Below are positions 49,891 through 60,712 of a stretch of 64,000 nt of DNA, one piece after another. Every line of letters begins with the position of its first letter. Within the stretch, counting starts at the first letter, position 1. Origin of the DNA: Phytohabitans rumicis (GTDB taxonomy: Bacteria; Actinomycetota; Actinomycetes; Mycobacteriales; Micromonosporaceae). The stretch covers positions 5,332,001 to 5,396,000 of the forward strand of contig NZ_BLPG01000001.1 in NCBI RefSeq assembly GCF_011764445.1, read 5' to 3'. The position numbers and the translations under genes were made by a program. The notes beneath the pieces were generated by a model. It made no database searches, was not told where the DNA came from, and was given only the letters and a program-made list of their open reading frames with translations.

Positions 49891-51522
49891 ATGATGGACG
49901 CGGTCTTCGCCGTACCCGAGCCACGCAACGAACCGGTCCGCAACTACGCCCCCGGCAGCGCCGAGCGGGAGAGCCTGCGGCGGCGGTTGGCGGAGTTGGG
50001 TGCCGAGCGACTCGACCTGACGATGACCGTCGACGGTCAGCAGCGCATGGCGGGCGGGGCGGCCATCGAGGTCGTGCAGCCGCATCGGCACCGGCACGTG
50101 CTGGGGGTCACCCACAACGCAACCAACGCGGATGCTGTGTCGGCGGTGACGGCCGCGAAGAAAGCCGCACCGATGTGGCGCAGCCTCTCGTACGCCGATC
50201 GGGCCGCGATCTTCCTCCGCGCGGCCGATCTGCTCGCCGGGCCGTGGCGCGACACGTTGAACGGCGCTACCATGCTCGGCCAGTCGAAAACGGTGTACCA
50301 GGCCGAGATCGACGCCGCGTGCGAGTTCATCGACTTCCTGCGTTTCAATGTCCACTTCGGACAGAAGCTGCTCGGCGAGCAGCCCGTGTCGTCGCCGGGC
50401 GTGTGGAACCGCTTCGACCACCGCCCGCTCGAAGGCTTCGTGTACGCCATCACGCCGTTCAACTTCACCGCGATCGCGGGTAACCTGCCGGCCGCGCCCG
50501 CGCTGATGGGCAACACCGTGGTGTGGAAGCCGTCGCCGACGCAGCAGTTCGCGGCCCACTTCACGATGCGGCTGCTGGAGGTGGCCGGCCTCCCGCCCGG
50601 CGTCATCAACATGGTGACCGGTGACGGCATCGCGGTGTCCGAGGTCGCGCTCGCCGACCCCGACCTGGCCGGCATCCACTTCACCGGCTCCACCAAGGTC
50701 TTCCAGCACCTCTGGCAGACGGTCGGGCAGAACATCGGCGGCTACCGGTCGTACCCGCGGCTGGTGGGCGAGACCGGCGGCAAGGACTTCGTGATCGCCC
50801 ATGCCAGCGCGGACCCGGATGCCCTTGTCACCGCGCTGGTCCGCGGCGCGTTCGAGTTCCAGGGCCAGAAGTGCTCGGCCGCCTCGCGGTCGTACGTGCC
50901 GCGGTCGCTGTGGGAGGCCGGCCTGCGCGACCGGCTCGCGGCCACCGCGGACTCCCTGGCGTACGGCGACGTCACCGACTTCGGCAACTTCGGCGGGGCG
51001 GTGATCGACGACCGGGCGTTCGCCCGGCACGCCGCCGCGCTGGACCGGATCAAGAACTCGGACTCCTGCATCGTCATCGCCGGCGGGACGGCCGACGACA
51101 GCGAGGGCTACTTCGTCCGCCCGACCGTGGTGGAGTGCACCGACCCGGAGCACGAGGTGTTCACGACCGAGTACTTCGGGCCGATCCTGAGCGTGCACGT
51201 CTTCGACGACGCGCGCTTCGAAGACGTGGTCAAGCAGGCGGAGAGCGCCGCGCCGTACGCCCTGACCGGGGCGATCTTCGCGACGGACCGGCGGGTGGTC
51301 GACTGGGCCTCGCAGGCGCTGCGGTACGCGGCCGGCAACTTCTACGTCAACGACAAGCCGACCGGCGCCGTGGTCGGGCAGCAGCCGTTCGGGGGCGCGC
51401 GGGCCAGCGGCACCAACGACAAGGCCGGCTCGTGGCACAACCTGATCCGCTGGACGTCCCCGCGGACGATCAAGGAGACGTTCGTGCCGCCGACCGATCA
51501 CACGTACCCCCATATGGGTTAG
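49891..51522 (+). CDS. pruA: L-glutamate gamma-semialdehyde (1-pyrroline-5-carboxylate) dehydrogenase
   Basis: A 543-residue P5C dehydrogenase, which oxidises glutamate semialdehyde to glutamate in proline catabolism. Marks: ITPFNFTAIAGNLPAAPALM, the TVVWKPSPTQ cofactor site, LVGETGGKDFVIAH with the catalytic Glu, FQGQKCSAASRSYVP with the catalytic Cys, and QPFGGARASGTNDKAG. AGGAG precedes tandem ATGs (49891, 49894); the second has better spacing. No proline dehydrogenase gene is adjacent in this window. Confidence 0.95.
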   Translation: MMDAVFAVPEPRNEPVRNYAPGSAERESLRRRLAELGAERLDLTMTVDGQQRMAGGAAIEVVQPHRHRHVLGVTHNATNADAVSAVTAAKKAAPMWRSLSYADRAAIFLRAADLLAGPWRDTLNGATMLGQSKTVYQAEIDAACEFIDFLRFNVHFGQKLLGEQPVSSPGVWNRFDHRPLEGFVYAITPFNFTAIAGNLPAAPALMGNTVVWKPSPTQQFAAHFTMRLLEVAGLPPGVINMVTGDGIAVSEVALADPDLAGIHFTGSTKVFQHLWQTVGQNIGGYRSYPRLVGETGGKDFVIAHASADPDALVTALVRGAFEFQGQKCSAASRSYVPRSLWEAGLRDRLAATADSLAYGDVTDFGNFGGAVIDDRAFARHAAALDRIKNSDSCIVIAGGTADDSEGYFVRPTVVECTDPEHEVFTTEYFGPILSVHVFDDARFEDVVKQAESAAPYALTGAIFATDRRVVDWASQALRYAAGNFYVNDKPTGAVVGQQPFGGARASGTNDKAGSWHNLIRWTSPRTIKETFVPPTDHTYPHMG

Positions 51523-53840
51523 GGCAGCGCCACCGACACGATGCGCGGGAGTAGGAACATCCGCTCGTCCTCGCGGAGCTGGCACCACGCGGAAAGCTTG
51601 GGGCCCTCCAGGTCGAGCGGCTCGATCACGCGCTGCGACGGATAGCCGCCCGAATCCGTGTAGGTGATCTCCACTGGGGTGCCCTCGCTGATCGCGTTCA
51701 CCAGGACCAGGCGTTCGTGGCCGGTGAGCTGCGGGGCGTAGTCGCGCACCGCCTTCGCGACGCCGATCGGCGTGGGTCGCGGGCCGGCCGGCGTGCTGAC
51801 GGGCGCGGCCAGCAGCCGCCGCGCAAGCTCCAGGGGGTCGGCCGATCCTCGGGTACGCGGTTCCGCCACGCGGCGTGGCGCGGCGACCCGCTGGCGGGGC
51901 ACCCGCTCGACCGCGGCGGCCCCCTGCGCGTCCTCGCCCGCCGGTGCGTAGCCGGCGGCGCGCAGGGCGGCGAGCGTCTCGGCCACCGGCTTCGCGCTGG
52001 CGAGCACGGTCGGGGCGAGCACGCTCAGCCCGAGTGGCCGCAGCGCCCGCGCGCCGGCGATCTCGGCCAGCAGCGCCGGGTCGTCCGCGCGCAGCACGCA
52101 GGCGACCGGGCGGACCCGTACCTGGCCGTGCTGGCGCCCGACGTCCCGGATCAGATACTCCAGCGCCTGCGGCAGCGCGCCGGCCACGGCGACCGCGCGC
52201 AGCCCGGCCAGCAGGTCGTCCGGGGCGTGGCCGGCGTCCAGGGCGGCCCGCACCGACGCCGCGGAGAACCGCCACGTGGTGGCGCCGCCGCTCGACTCGC
52301 GGACCGCGGCCGCGTCGAGCAGTTCGGCGAGGGCCGCCGCGGGGGTGCCGGGGACGAGGGCGGTGAGGTCGTTCTGGAACACCGCCTCCCCGACGGCCGG
52401 CGGCAGCAGGGTCGTCGCGGCCGCCGGCAGATCGCCGTCCGACAGCAGGGCCCGGCCGAGCGCGGTCAGCGCGCCGTGGGCGACGGCGCCCACCAGGTGC
52501 GCCTCCCGCCACAGCCCGGGCAGGAACTGCTCGTCGTCCTCCGGCGAGCCGACCAGCATCGGCAGCCGCCAGCGCAGCACCTCCGCGAGGTCACCCGTCG
52601 CGCCCTGCCCGTCCGGCAGGTCGGCCGCCGTCTGCAGCAGCGCGGGCCGCAGGTCGTACGCGGCGAGCCCGAACGCGTCCCGGGTCAGCGCGGCGCCGGT
52701 CGTGGCCAGCGGGGTGGCCGGCAGGTGCAGCCAGGCGCGCAATAGCGGCACCAGACGGTGGGCCGGGTCGGCGGCGCACCACGCGTCGTACCCGTCCGCC
52801 GGCAGCGCCCGCAGCTCGGACATGCCGATCAGGCCGGCCGCGTACGCGAGCTCCAGCCACAGCCGTACCTCCGGCTCGCCGCAGCCGACGGTCTTGGCCA
52901 ACCGCTTCAGCTCGCGGCTGCCCACGCCGCCGGCCTTCAGCAGCGCGACGGGCGCGGCCGCGACGGCGGCCAGCAGCGCGGACGCCTGCTCGACCGCGGC
53001 GGTGGCCGCGGCGGCCGCCTCCCGGTGGACGGACGCGGGCTCGACGGCGGTCACCGCCGGGGTGGGCGGCTGCGGCTCGAACGGCGCCCGCCAGTCCGGC
53101 CCGCGCAGCGCCATGCCCACCTCGCTGGGCATGAGCGCGTGCTGCCAGCCGTCGGCCACGAGCAGGCCGTGGCGCAGCGCCCAGGCGACCGGGCCGGTGG
53201 ACGGCTGCCCGTAGAGCCCCATGATCACTAACGGGCCGTCCCAAGCGATCTTGGAGAGGAAGTCGCGCGCGTCGGCCGGTGCGGACGCGAGCACCGATCG
53301 CACGCGTTCGCCGTCAGCGAGCGCGCCGCACACGTCGGCCACGACCGTCGCCCGGGTACGCCCACGGGCCAGCCCGAGCGCCCCGGCGATCTCGCGCAGC
53401 TCGCTCACCTGGGCGCCCTCGAGCAGCCGGCGGGCCGGCGGGCCGAGGCGCAGCGGATGCTCGAACGCCGCCCACAGCGGACCCGCCATGCGCAGGTCCT
53501 CGCCGTCCGGCCAGACCAGGGCGCGCTGGGCCAGCACCTGGAGGGTGGCGGCGAGCTCGGGGTCGTCCGGCTTGCGCCCCACCGCCGCGGCGACCTGGTC
53601 GAGGCTCACCTCGGGCCCGCCAAACGCCTGGATGACCTCGATGAGCTGCAGCGCGGGCAGCGGCAGCCCGCCGGCCGCCGCCACGACCGCCTCGGTGTCC
53701 TGAAGCCGGCCGGCGAGCCCGGTCAGGCTGGACATCGGCGGGCCGGAGAGCACGTCGGGGCGCCGGGTCAGGATCGCCGCGAGGTCCTCGGCGGGCAGGG
53801 ACGCGAGCCATCGCACCAGGGGGAGGTCACGGGTTTTCAC
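51519..53840 (-). CDS. helicase-associated (Helicase_C_3/XPB N-terminal type) protein with WYL-like end
   Basis: About 773 residues from GTG 53840. The N-terminus [20 protein letters not shown] begins a long all-helical region typical of the actinobacterial protein encoded next to XPB-type helicases (Helicase_C_3). Mid-part [20 protein letters not shown] and [11 protein letters not shown]; the C-terminus [20 protein letters not shown] recalls WYL ligand-binding domains. No Walker motifs, so not itself a helicase. In most relatives the XPB helicase gene is next door, but none is in this window. GGGAGG is very close to the GTG. Confidence 0.78.
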   Translation of the reverse strand: MKTRDLPLVRWLASLPAEDLAAILTRRPDVLSGPPMSSLTGLAGRLQDTEAVVAAAGGLPLPALQLIEVIQAFGGPEVSLDQVAAAVGRKPDDPELAATLQVLAQRALVWPDGEDLRMAGPLWAAFEHPLRLGPPARRLLEGAQVSELREIAGALGLARGRTRATVVADVCGALADGERVRSVLASAPADARDFLSKIAWDGPLVIMGLYGQPSTGPVAWALRHGLLVADGWQHALMPSEVGMALRGPDWRAPFEPQPPTPAVTAVEPASVHREAAAAATAAVEQASALLAAVAAAPVALLKAGGVGSRELKRLAKTVGCGEPEVRLWLELAYAAGLIGMSELRALPADGYDAWCAADPAHRLVPLLRAWLHLPATPLATTGAALTRDAFGLAAYDLRPALLQTAADLPDGQGATGDLAEVLRWRLPMLVGSPEDDEQFLPGLWREAHLVGAVAHGALTALGRALLSDGDLPAAATTLLPPAVGEAVFQNDLTALVPGTPAAALAELLDAAAVRESSGGATTWRFSAASVRAALDAGHAPDDLLAGLRAVAVAGALPQALEYLIRDVGRQHGQVRVRPVACVLRADDPALLAEIAGARALRPLGLSVLAPTVLASAKPVAETLAALRAAGYAPAGEDAQGAAAVERVPRQRVAAPRRVAEPRTRGSADPLELARRLLAAPVSTPAGPRPTPIGVAKAVRDYAPQLTGHERLVLVNAISEGTPVEITYTDSGGYPSQRVIEPLDLEGPKLSAWCQLREDERMFLLPRIVSVALP

Positions 53841-53937
53841 CCTCCCGCAGTCGACGATCGATTGCCAGTCCCCGGTTCGTGCCAACCCCGTGTCGGGTCG
53901 GATCGGCGAGGGTCCCGCCGGCCCTAGCGTCGATCGC

Positions 53938-55320
53938 ATGGACGCGCTGTTGGACGGCCGCTACCGGCTGGACGGGGAGATCGCGCGCGGCGCGATCGGC
54001 GCCGTGTGGCGTGCCGTCGACACCGTCACCGGGGAGCGGGTGGCCGTCAAGCTGCTGCGTCCGGAGGTTGCCGACCAACCCGAGCTGGTCATGGGGTTCC
54101 GGGCCGAGGCCGAGTTGCTCGCCGGGATCGAGCACCCGTCCATCGTGCGGCCCCGGGCGTACGTCGAGCGGCCGGGCGTACGGGCCATCGTGATGGACCT
54201 CGTGGAGGGCGAGGACCTGCGCCGGCGGGTACGCCGGGACGGGCCGGTGCCGCCCGCGATCGCCGCCAACCTGGTCGCCCAGGTGGCGGACGCGCTGGCG
54301 TACCTGCACGAGCACGGCATCGTGCACGGCGACGTCAAGCCGGGCAACCTCGTCATCCCCGCCGACGGGCGCCCGGTCAAGCTGGTGGACTTCGGCGTGG
54401 CGTGGCGGCTCGCGGACCCGCCGCCGTCGTCCATTCACGCCACCCCGGAGTACGCCGCGCCCGAGGTGGTCGCCGGGGCGGCCCCGTCCCCGACCGCGGA
54501 CGTGTACGCGCTCGGCATCGTCCTGTTCGAACTCCTGTGCGGTCGCAGCCCGTTCCGGGGCGGCGGGCCGCTGCAGGTGCTGCGCCGGCACGGCATGTGC
54601 GCCGCCGTGCCGCCGCCCGGGCTGCCGCCGATCGTCTGGCCGGTGATCGAGGAGTGCCTCGCCGCCGACCCGGCGCGCCGGCCGGACGCGCGGCTCGTCG
54701 GCGCCCGGCTGCGTGGCGTGGAGCCGGCGCTGGACGGCGCGCCGTCGCTGCCCGCGCTCAGCGCCGAACAGATCACGTGGTGGCCGCGGCCCGCCGGAGC
54801 GGCCGCCGCCGTGGCGCGTGTCACGTGGGTGCCGCTGCGGGCCGCGCCGGTGTCGCCCGCGTCGGCGTACGTCGGCCGGATGGTGTCCATTCCGGTCGCC
54901 GGGGTCGGCCCGTCCATCGAACTGGGCGCCGCGTACGGCACCGCGAGCCCGTGGCCGGGCGCCACCACCGATCCGCTTCCCGTGCCGGGTGCCATGACCG
55001 ATCCCATCCCCACCCAGACTCCCGCGCCGGTTCCCGTACCGGTGGTACCCCCGTCCCCCGTGCGGGGCCGGCGCGGGGCACTGATCGCGACCGCTATTGG
55101 TGCCGGGATTGTCTTGGCGACGGCCACTGTGGGCGGTCTGCTACTCGCCGGCGGGGGCTCCCCGGGCGGTACGCGACCCGCCGCGCCAGTCCCTGCAACC
55201 ACTCCAGCACCGACGGCGACTCCCTCCACTGTGGCCCCATCCATCATGGAGCTTCCTACCGAGATGGCCGAGTGGCCCGGTATCGGGGACGTACTACCGA
55301 CCCCGCGCCGGGTAAGATGA
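53938..55320 (+). CDS. membrane Ser/Thr protein kinase (PASTA-less)
   Basis: A 460-residue kinase from ATG 53938. Glycine loop [14 protein letters not shown], Lys in VAVKLL (~38), catalytic loop HGDVKPGN (~130), DFG (VDFGVAW), APE (AAPEVV). Domain about residues 1-265, then a Pro/Thr-rich linker, one TM helix ([23 protein letters not shown]), and a short Pro/Thr/Ala-rich external tail. The catalytic loop has HGD rather than HRD. A TAGCGT 8 bp before the ATG suggests a leaderless transcript. Divergent from the helicase-associated gene. Confidence 0.9.
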   Translation: MDALLDGRYRLDGEIARGAIGAVWRAVDTVTGERVAVKLLRPEVADQPELVMGFRAEAELLAGIEHPSIVRPRAYVERPGVRAIVMDLVEGEDLRRRVRRDGPVPPAIAANLVAQVADALAYLHEHGIVHGDVKPGNLVIPADGRPVKLVDFGVAWRLADPPPSSIHATPEYAAPEVVAGAAPSPTADVYALGIVLFELLCGRSPFRGGGPLQVLRRHGMCAAVPPPGLPPIVWPVIEECLAADPARRPDARLVGARLRGVEPALDGAPSLPALSAEQITWWPRPAGAAAAVARVTWVPLRAAPVSPASAYVGRMVSIPVAGVGPSIELGAAYGTASPWPGATTDPLPVPGAMTDPIPTQTPAPVPVPVVPPSPVRGRRGALIATAIGAGIVLATATVGGLLLAGGGSPGGTRPAAPVPATTPAPTATPSTVAPSIMELPTEMAEWPGIGDVLPTPRRVR

Positions 55321-55453
55321 TCACCAGATGTGAGCGGTTCGCTACCCGTCCTCACCGGACTGTCGGGCACGGACAGTGCACAGTGGAGCAGATCGCCTCG
55401 CGGATCACGCGAAATCCTGGACGTGAGGGCGACAAAGTGGCAGCGTGGAGGGT

Positions 55454-55969
55454 ATGGCAGAAACAGGAATCAACCCCACCGCAGCCGCTCTGCTCGGGCT
55501 GCTCCACGAAGGACCCATGACGGGCGGTCAGCTGATGTCCGCCGCCGAGCGCCGGCTCGGGCCGTTCTGGTCGATGACGCGTAGCCAGGTTTACCGCGAG
55601 TTGCCCGCGTTGGCGGATCAGGGGTTCGTCCGGCTCGGCAAGCCGGGGCCGCGCTCCAGCCAGCCGTACGCGATCACGGCGTCCGGCAAGCGGGCCTTCG
55701 CCCGGTGGCTGGCGGAGTCGCCCGGCCGCGACGCGGTGCGCAATCCGGTCGCCCTGCGGGTGGCGTTCGGCGAGCAGCACTCGGCCGGTCAGCTCAAGGA
55801 GCTGTACTCCGGCGCGACCGAGTACCACACCCAGGCCCTCGCGGCGGCCCGGGAGCAGTCGAAGGAGACGAAGAAGGACGGCGACAACTACGGCTCGGCG
55901 GCCCTGGAGTTCGCCGTGGCGTACCACAAGGCGGCGCTGTCGTGGCTGAAGGCGGCACCCGGAGCCTAG
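55454..55969 (+). CDS. PadR-family transcriptional regulator
   Basis: A 171-residue PadR regulator. The winged helix is AALLGLLHEGPMTGGQLMSA, RSQVYRELPALADQGFVRLG, and the C-terminal helix domain (LKELYSGATEYHTQALAAAR) supports dimerisation. GTGGAGGGT places the start at ATG 55454, though GTG 55445 is possible. Target unknown; it stands between the kinase gene and prfB. Confidence 0.9.
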   Translation: MAETGINPTAAALLGLLHEGPMTGGQLMSAAERRLGPFWSMTRSQVYRELPALADQGFVRLGKPGPRSSQPYAITASGKRAFARWLAESPGRDAVRNPVALRVAFGEQHSAGQLKELYSGATEYHTQALAAAREQSKETKKDGDNYGSAALEFAVAYHKAALSWLKAAPGA

Positions 55970-56032
55970 GGCCTGTGTCGCGGCTCCGGCCCTCACCGCG
56001 ACGCGGGCCTTGAGCGCGTATCGTTAAGCGTT

Positions 56033-57154
56033 GTGACTGCTGCCGACTTCCCCGACCAGCTCAAGGCCCTCGACGCGACCCTACGCAGCATCGAGGCCGT
56101 CCTCGATGTTGAGAAGCTGCGCCGGGACAAGGCCGAGCTGGAGGTGGCGGCGTCCGCGCCGGACCTGTGGGACGACCAGGCCCGCGCGCAGCAGGTCACC
56201 TCGAAGCTGTCGTACGTCAATGGCGAGATCTCCAAGCTGGAAAGCCTGCGTCGCCGGCTCGACGACGCGCACGTGCTCCTGGAGCTGGCCGAAGCCGAGG
56301 ACGACCCGGGCGTGGTCGCCGAGGTGGGGGTGGAGCTGGCCGCGCTGCACAAGGCCATCGAGGAGATGGAAGTCCGCACCCTGCTCTCCGGCGAGTACGA
56401 CTCGCGGGAGGCTCTCGTCGCGATCCGCGCCGGTGCCGGCGGCGTGGACGCGGCCGACTTCGCCGAGATGCTGCTCCGGATGTACCTGCGGTGGGCGGAG
56501 CGGCACGGCTACCCGACCGAGGTGTACGACACGTCGTACGCCGAGGAGGCGGGGCTGAAGTCCGCCACGTTCGCCGTCAAGGCGCCGTACGCGTACGGCA
56601 CGCTGAGTGTCGAGTCGGGCACGCACCGGCTGGTGCGGATCAGCCCGTTCGACAACCAGGGGCGCCGGCAGACGAGCTTCGCCGGGGTCGAGGTGCTGCC
56701 GGTCGTCGAGCAGACCGATCACATCGACATCCCGGAGAACGAACTGCGGGTCGACGTCTACCGTTCGTCGGGCCCTGGTGGACAGAGCGTGAACACGACC
56801 GACTCGGCGGTACGGATCACACACATTCCCACCGGCATCGTGGTCACCTGCCAGAACGAGAAGTCCCAGTTGCAGAACAAGGCGTCCGCGCTGCGGGTGC
56901 TGCAGGCCCGGCTGCTGGAGCGCATGCGCCAGGAGGAGCAGGCCAAGATGGAGGGCCTGCGGACTGACGCTGCGGGGTCGTGGGGTGACCAGATGCGTTC
57001 GTACGTCTTGCATCCGTATCAGATGGTGAAGGATCTGCGTACAGAGCAGGAGACGGGCAATCCGGCCTCGGTCTTCGACGGCGATCTCGACGACTTCATC
57101 GAGGCCGGTATCCGCTGGCGCAAGCGCCGGGAGCTCGCCGACGAGGCGGCCTGA
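56033..57154 (+). CDS. prfB: peptide chain release factor 2
   Basis: A 373-residue RF2, recognising UAA and UGA. The stop-codon SPF motif ([15 protein letters not shown], near 204-206) and the catalytic GGQ ([17 protein letters not shown], near 248-250) are present. The whole gene is one frame, so there is no programmed frameshift near codon 26, as usual in actinobacteria. A TATCGT 8 bp before the GTG suggests a leaderless mRNA. ftsE-ftsX follow, a conserved arrangement. Confidence 0.97.
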   Translation: MTAADFPDQLKALDATLRSIEAVLDVEKLRRDKAELEVAASAPDLWDDQARAQQVTSKLSYVNGEISKLESLRRRLDDAHVLLELAEAEDDPGVVAEVGVELAALHKAIEEMEVRTLLSGEYDSREALVAIRAGAGGVDAADFAEMLLRMYLRWAERHGYPTEVYDTSYAEEAGLKSATFAVKAPYAYGTLSVESGTHRLVRISPFDNQGRRQTSFAGVEVLPVVEQTDHIDIPENELRVDVYRSSGPGGQSVNTTDSAVRITHIPTGIVVTCQNEKSQLQNKASALRVLQARLLERMRQEEQAKMEGLRTDAAGSWGDQMRSYVLHPYQMVKDLRTEQETGNPASVFDGDLDDFIEAGIRWRKRRELADEAA

Positions 57155-57213
57155 CGGGGATTCGCCGTGCGACCACTTTTACGGCAATGTGCGCGAACCC
57201 GTCCAGGCCGGAC

Positions 57214-57241
57214 TTGGCTATCTAGTTACACCGCGTAGACT
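57214..57241 (+). promoter_or_regulatory. ftsE promoter, leaderless transcript predicted
   Basis: TTGGCT (57214-57219), 16 bp, TAGACT (57236-57241). The ftsE GTG is at 57250, 8 bp past the -10, so transcription should start at or next to the start codon, and no Shine-Dalgarno is visible. Confidence 0.55.
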
Positions 57242-57249
57242 CTCGACCC

Positions 57250-57930
57250 GTGATTCAGCTCGAGCACGTCACGAAGACGTACCCCAAGGCGTCCCGGCCA
57301 TCCCTGGACGAGGTGTCGTGCGGGATCGAGAAGGGCGAGTTCGTCTTCTTCATCGGTCCCTCCGGCTCTGGCAAGTCCACGATCATCAAACTGCTGCTGC
57401 ACGAGGTCACCCCCAACCAGGGGAAGGTCGTCGTCAACGGCCGGGACGTGACAACGATGCGGTCCTGGAAGATCCCCCACTTCCGGCGCTCGATCGGCTG
57501 CGTCTTCCAGGACTTCCGCCTGCTGCCCAACCGGACCGCGTACGAGAACGTCGCGTTCGCGCTCGAGGTGATCGGCAAGACCAAGGCGGTCGCCCGTCGC
57601 GTGGTCCCCGAGGTGCTGGAGCTCGTGGGCCTCGGCGGCAAGGAGCACCGGTACCCGCATGAGCTCTCCGGCGGTGAGCAGCAGCGCGTGGCGGTGGCGC
57701 GGGCCTTCGTCAACCGCCCGCTGATCCTGCTGGCGGATGAGCCGACCGGCAACCTCGACCCCGACACATCTATCGAGATCATGCGCCTGCTGGACCGGAT
57801 CAACCGGACCGGCACCACGGTCGTGATGGTCACCCACGACTCCAACATCGTCAACCAGATGCGGCGCCGGGTCGTTGAGATCGAGAGTGGCCGGATCGTC
57901 CGCGACCAAGCGCGCGGCGTCTACGGCTGA
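57250..57930 (+). CDS. ftsE: cell division ATP-binding protein FtsE
   Basis: A 226-residue ABC ATPase: Walker [10 protein letters not shown] (36-44), Q-loop FQDFRLLPN, signature [14 protein letters not shown], Walker [15 protein letters not shown]-loop VTHD. With FtsX it forms a complex that activates peptidoglycan hydrolases during division instead of transporting a substrate. ftsX begins 34 bp downstream and an M23 peptidase follows, the expected target. Confidence 0.97.
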   Translation: MIQLEHVTKTYPKASRPSLDEVSCGIEKGEFVFFIGPSGSGKSTIIKLLLHEVTPNQGKVVVNGRDVTTMRSWKIPHFRRSIGCVFQDFRLLPNRTAYENVAFALEVIGKTKAVARRVVPEVLELVGLGGKEHRYPHELSGGEQQRVAVARAFVNRPLILLADEPTGNLDPDTSIEIMRLLDRINRTGTTVVMVTHDSNIVNQMRRRVVEIESGRIVRDQARGVYG

Positions 57931-57964
57931 CCCACCGACCTAACCCCCAGCGAAGGAACCCCCG

Positions 57965-58843
57965 ATGCAGCGCGCTAAGTACGTCCTGTCTGAGGTCATG
58001 GTCGGGTTGTGGCGCAACGTGACCATGACGGTCGCCATGATCATCACGATGGCCGTGTCGTTGACCATGCTGGGCGCCAGTGGCCTGATGTACCTCCAGG
58101 TCAACAGCATGAAGGACTTCTACTACGACCAGATCGAAGTGGCGATCTTCCTGAACAACGACGTCACCGACGCACAGCGCGCCAGTCTGGACAGCGCGCT
58201 GCGCGGTGACCCGCTGGTCGCCGAGGTCATCTACGAGGACAAGGCGAAGGCGCACGAGAAGTTCAAGGTCATGTACGCCGACGCGCCTGACCTGGTCAAC
58301 GCGGTCAAGCCGGACCAGTTGCCCGAGTCCTTCCGGGTGCGGTTGAAGAACCCGGAGCAGTTCCAGGAGATCAACCAGAAGTACCAGAACAGCGAGGGCG
58401 TCGAGACGATCGTCGACCAGCAACGGCTGCTCGACAAGATCTTCAACATCCTCGGCTCGGTGCAGAACATGGCCCTGCTCGCCGCGACGGTCATGGCCAT
58501 CGCGGCTCTGCTGCTGGTCGGAAACACCATCCAGGTCGCCGCGTACAGCAAGCGGCGCGAGGTCGCCGTGATGAAGCTGGTCGGCGCGTCCAACTGGTTC
58601 ATCCAGGCGCCGTTCGTGCTCGAGGCCGTGGTGGCCGGCACGATCGGCTCGATCCTCGCCTTCGCCGGGCTCGTCGTGGGCAAGATGTTCCTGCTCGACG
58701 GCTCGCTGCGCGACCTCACCGAGCTGCTGACCCCGCTGGGTTGGAGCGAGGTGCTCCTCATGTTTCCGCTGATGGCCGGCGTGGGCAGCCTGGTCAGCGC
58801 CGTCACCGCCTGGGTCACGCTGCGCTTCTACCTGCGCGTCTAG
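57965..58843 (+). CDS. ftsX: cell division protein FtsX
   Basis: A 292-residue permease-like protein: TM1 (TMTVAMIITMAVSLTMLGASG), an extracellular domain of ~140 residues (EVAIFLNNDVTDAQRASLDS, VVEVIYEDKAKAHEKFKVMY-like part), and three C-terminal helices (LLAATVMAIAALLLVGNTIQ, FVLEAVVAGTIGSILAFAGLV, LMFPLMAGVGSLVSAVTAW). The external loop contacts cell-wall hydrolases. Co-transcribed with ftsE. Confidence 0.96.
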   Translation: MQRAKYVLSEVMVGLWRNVTMTVAMIITMAVSLTMLGASGLMYLQVNSMKDFYYDQIEVAIFLNNDVTDAQRASLDSALRGDPLVAEVIYEDKAKAHEKFKVMYADAPDLVNAVKPDQLPESFRVRLKNPEQFQEINQKYQNSEGVETIVDQQRLLDKIFNILGSVQNMALLAATVMAIAALLLVGNTIQVAAYSKRREVAVMKLVGASNWFIQAPFVLEAVVAGTIGSILAFAGLVVGKMFLLDGSLRDLTELLTPLGWSEVLLMFPLMAGVGSLVSAVTAWVTLRFYLRV

Positions 58844-58964
58844 CTACCGTCACGCATCGTTACCGCGGATCGCCGGTCCCGTGTTGGGGCCGGCGATCCG
58901 TTTTGTGCTGTTGGGACGATTGTGAGGGGAGTACGGTATGAGGCACGTATGAGGGGAGTTGCCC

Positions 58965-60212
58965 GTGAGACCCCATGGTGCATGGCTTGCCCTTTTCGTC
59001 GTACTCCTGCTGATGCCGGCGGCTCCGGCGCAGGGTGACCCCCGGGACGACAAGAAGCGGATCGACGCCGAGGTCGCGGCCGCGGCCGCGATCATGGAGG
59101 GCGCCACCACACGGGCGCAGCAGGCGGCCCGGAGGCTGGCCGCCGCGAACGCCGCGCTGCCCGCCGCCCAGGAGCGGGCCGCGCTGGCGCGCGGCGAGGT
59201 GGCCGCCGCGGAGGTGGCCGCCAACACCGCCCGCCGGCAGGCCCGGGCCGCGGAGGCCGCGCTCAAGACCGCCCAGACGCGGTACGGCGAGTCGGCCCGC
59301 CGGGTGGAGGAGGCCCGCGAGCGGGTCGGCGGGTTCGCCGCGTCCGCCTACAAGGGGAGCGACCTGGTCAGCCTCAACATGTTGATCAATGCGCGCACGC
59401 CGATCGACGCGGCCGAGCGGTTCGGGTACTTCGAGCGGGTCATGAGCACGGAGAAGGAGGCCCTGGACGGCTTCACCACCGCCCGCCGGGCCGCCAAGGA
59501 CGCGCAGAACGAGGCCGGACTTGCCCAGCGCAGGGCGGAGGCGGCGCGGCTGGCCGCCGAGTTGGCGCTCGCCGACGCGCGGGCCGCCCAGGCCGAGGCC
59601 GAGGCGGCGGTCGCCGAGGTCACCGCGCTCACCGGCCAGCGGGCGGAGGCGCTCGCGGTCGCCGAGGAGGAGCGCGACGCCAGCCTCGCCAAGTACGAGG
59701 AGGCCAAGGCCGAGGCCGCCCGGATCGAGGCGGAGCTGCGCGCCTGGGAGGACCGGCAGAAGGTGACCCGGCCGAGCCCCAGCAGCCCGGCGCTGCGCCC
59801 CGGCGCCAGGCTCTTGATGCCGGTGCAGGGCTGGAAGTCCAGCGACTTCGGCATGCGGTACGACCCGTACTACCGCGTATGGCAACTGCACGCCGGCGTC
59901 GACATCGCGGCGGGCGGCGGTCAGCCGATCTACGCCGCCGCCGACGGGCGGGTGATCCGGTCCGGCTGGAACGGCGGATACGGCAACTACACCTGCATCA
60001 GCCACGGCAGCTACCGCGGGCGCGGGCTGAGCACCTGCTACGCCCACCAGTCGAGGATCCTCGTGTGGCCCGGCCAGCGCGTACGGCGTGGTCAGGTGAT
60101 CGGGCGGGTCGGCACCACCGGCGCCTCGACCGGCTACCACCTGCACTTCGAGGTACGCCTTTCGGGCAGCCCCGTGCAGCCGCTGAATTGGCTGCCGGGC
60201 TGCCTGTGTTGA
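58965..60212 (+). CDS. secreted coiled-coil M23 peptidase (RipC/EnvC-like murein hydrolase activator)
   Basis: A 415-residue exported protein: signal peptide ([19 protein letters not shown]), a very long Ala/Glu/Arg-rich coiled coil (~residues 30-270), then a C-terminal LytM domain with HAGVD near residue 308 and HLHF near residue 391, the zinc ligands. GGGGAG at 58953-58958 favours GTG 58965 over TTG 58959. As the gene follows ftsEX, it is the likely hydrolase controlled by FtsEX. Both zinc motifs are intact, so it is probably catalytic rather than a mere activator. Confidence 0.92.
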   Translation: MRPHGAWLALFVVLLLMPAAPAQGDPRDDKKRIDAEVAAAAAIMEGATTRAQQAARRLAAANAALPAAQERAALARGEVAAAEVAANTARRQARAAEAALKTAQTRYGESARRVEEARERVGGFAASAYKGSDLVSLNMLINARTPIDAAERFGYFERVMSTEKEALDGFTTARRAAKDAQNEAGLAQRRAEAARLAAELALADARAAQAEAEAAVAEVTALTGQRAEALAVAEEERDASLAKYEEAKAEAARIEAELRAWEDRQKVTRPSPSSPALRPGARLLMPVQGWKSSDFGMRYDPYYRVWQLHAGVDIAAGGGQPIYAAADGRVIRSGWNGGYGNYTCISHGSYRGRGLSTCYAHQSRILVWPGQRVRRGQVIGRVGTTGASTGYHLHFEVRLSGSPVQPLNWLPGCLC

Positions 60213-60228
60213 CCGGTACCATTGCGCG

Positions 60229-60705
60229 GTGCCGAGGGAAAAAGGTCGAAAAGTAGTCGCGTCCAATCGCAAGGCGCGGCACGACTACGCCATCCTCGAC
60301 ACGTACGAGGCGGGGATGGCGCTGACCGGCACCGAGGTCAAGTCGCTGCGCGCCGGCCGGGCGTCCTTGGTGGACGCGTTCGCCCAGGAAAAGGGCGGCG
60401 AGCTCTACCTGTACGGCATGCACATCCCGGAGTACGTCCAGGGCACCTGGACCAACCACGAGCCGCGCCGCACCCGCAAGCTGCTGCTCAAGCGCCTGGA
60501 GATCGACCGGCTGATCGGCAAGCTACAGGAGAGCGGGCTCACCCTGGTGCCGCTGTCGGTCTACTTCTCCGACGGCTGGGCCAAAGTGGAGCTCGGCCTT
60601 GGCCGCGGCAAGAGGGCGTACGACAAGCGGCAGGACCTCGCCAAGCGGGACGCCGACCGGGAGATCAACCGGGCGATGGGCCGCCGCCGTAAGGGCATGG
60701 GCTGA
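60229..60705 (+). CDS. smpB: SsrA-binding protein
   Basis: A 158-residue SmpB, which delivers tmRNA to stalled ribosomes. It has [58 protein letters not shown] and the basic C-terminal tail [24 protein letters not shown] 7 bp before the GTG suggests a leaderless start. The tmRNA gene lies 2.1 kb downstream, separated by the two SRPBCC genes. Confidence 0.97.
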   Translation: MPREKGRKVVASNRKARHDYAILDTYEAGMALTGTEVKSLRAGRASLVDAFAQEKGGELYLYGMHIPEYVQGTWTNHEPRRTRKLLLKRLEIDRLIGKLQESGLTLVPLSVYFSDGWAKVELGLGRGKRAYDKRQDLAKRDADREINRAMGRRRKGMG

Positions 60706-60712
60706 CGGTCCG

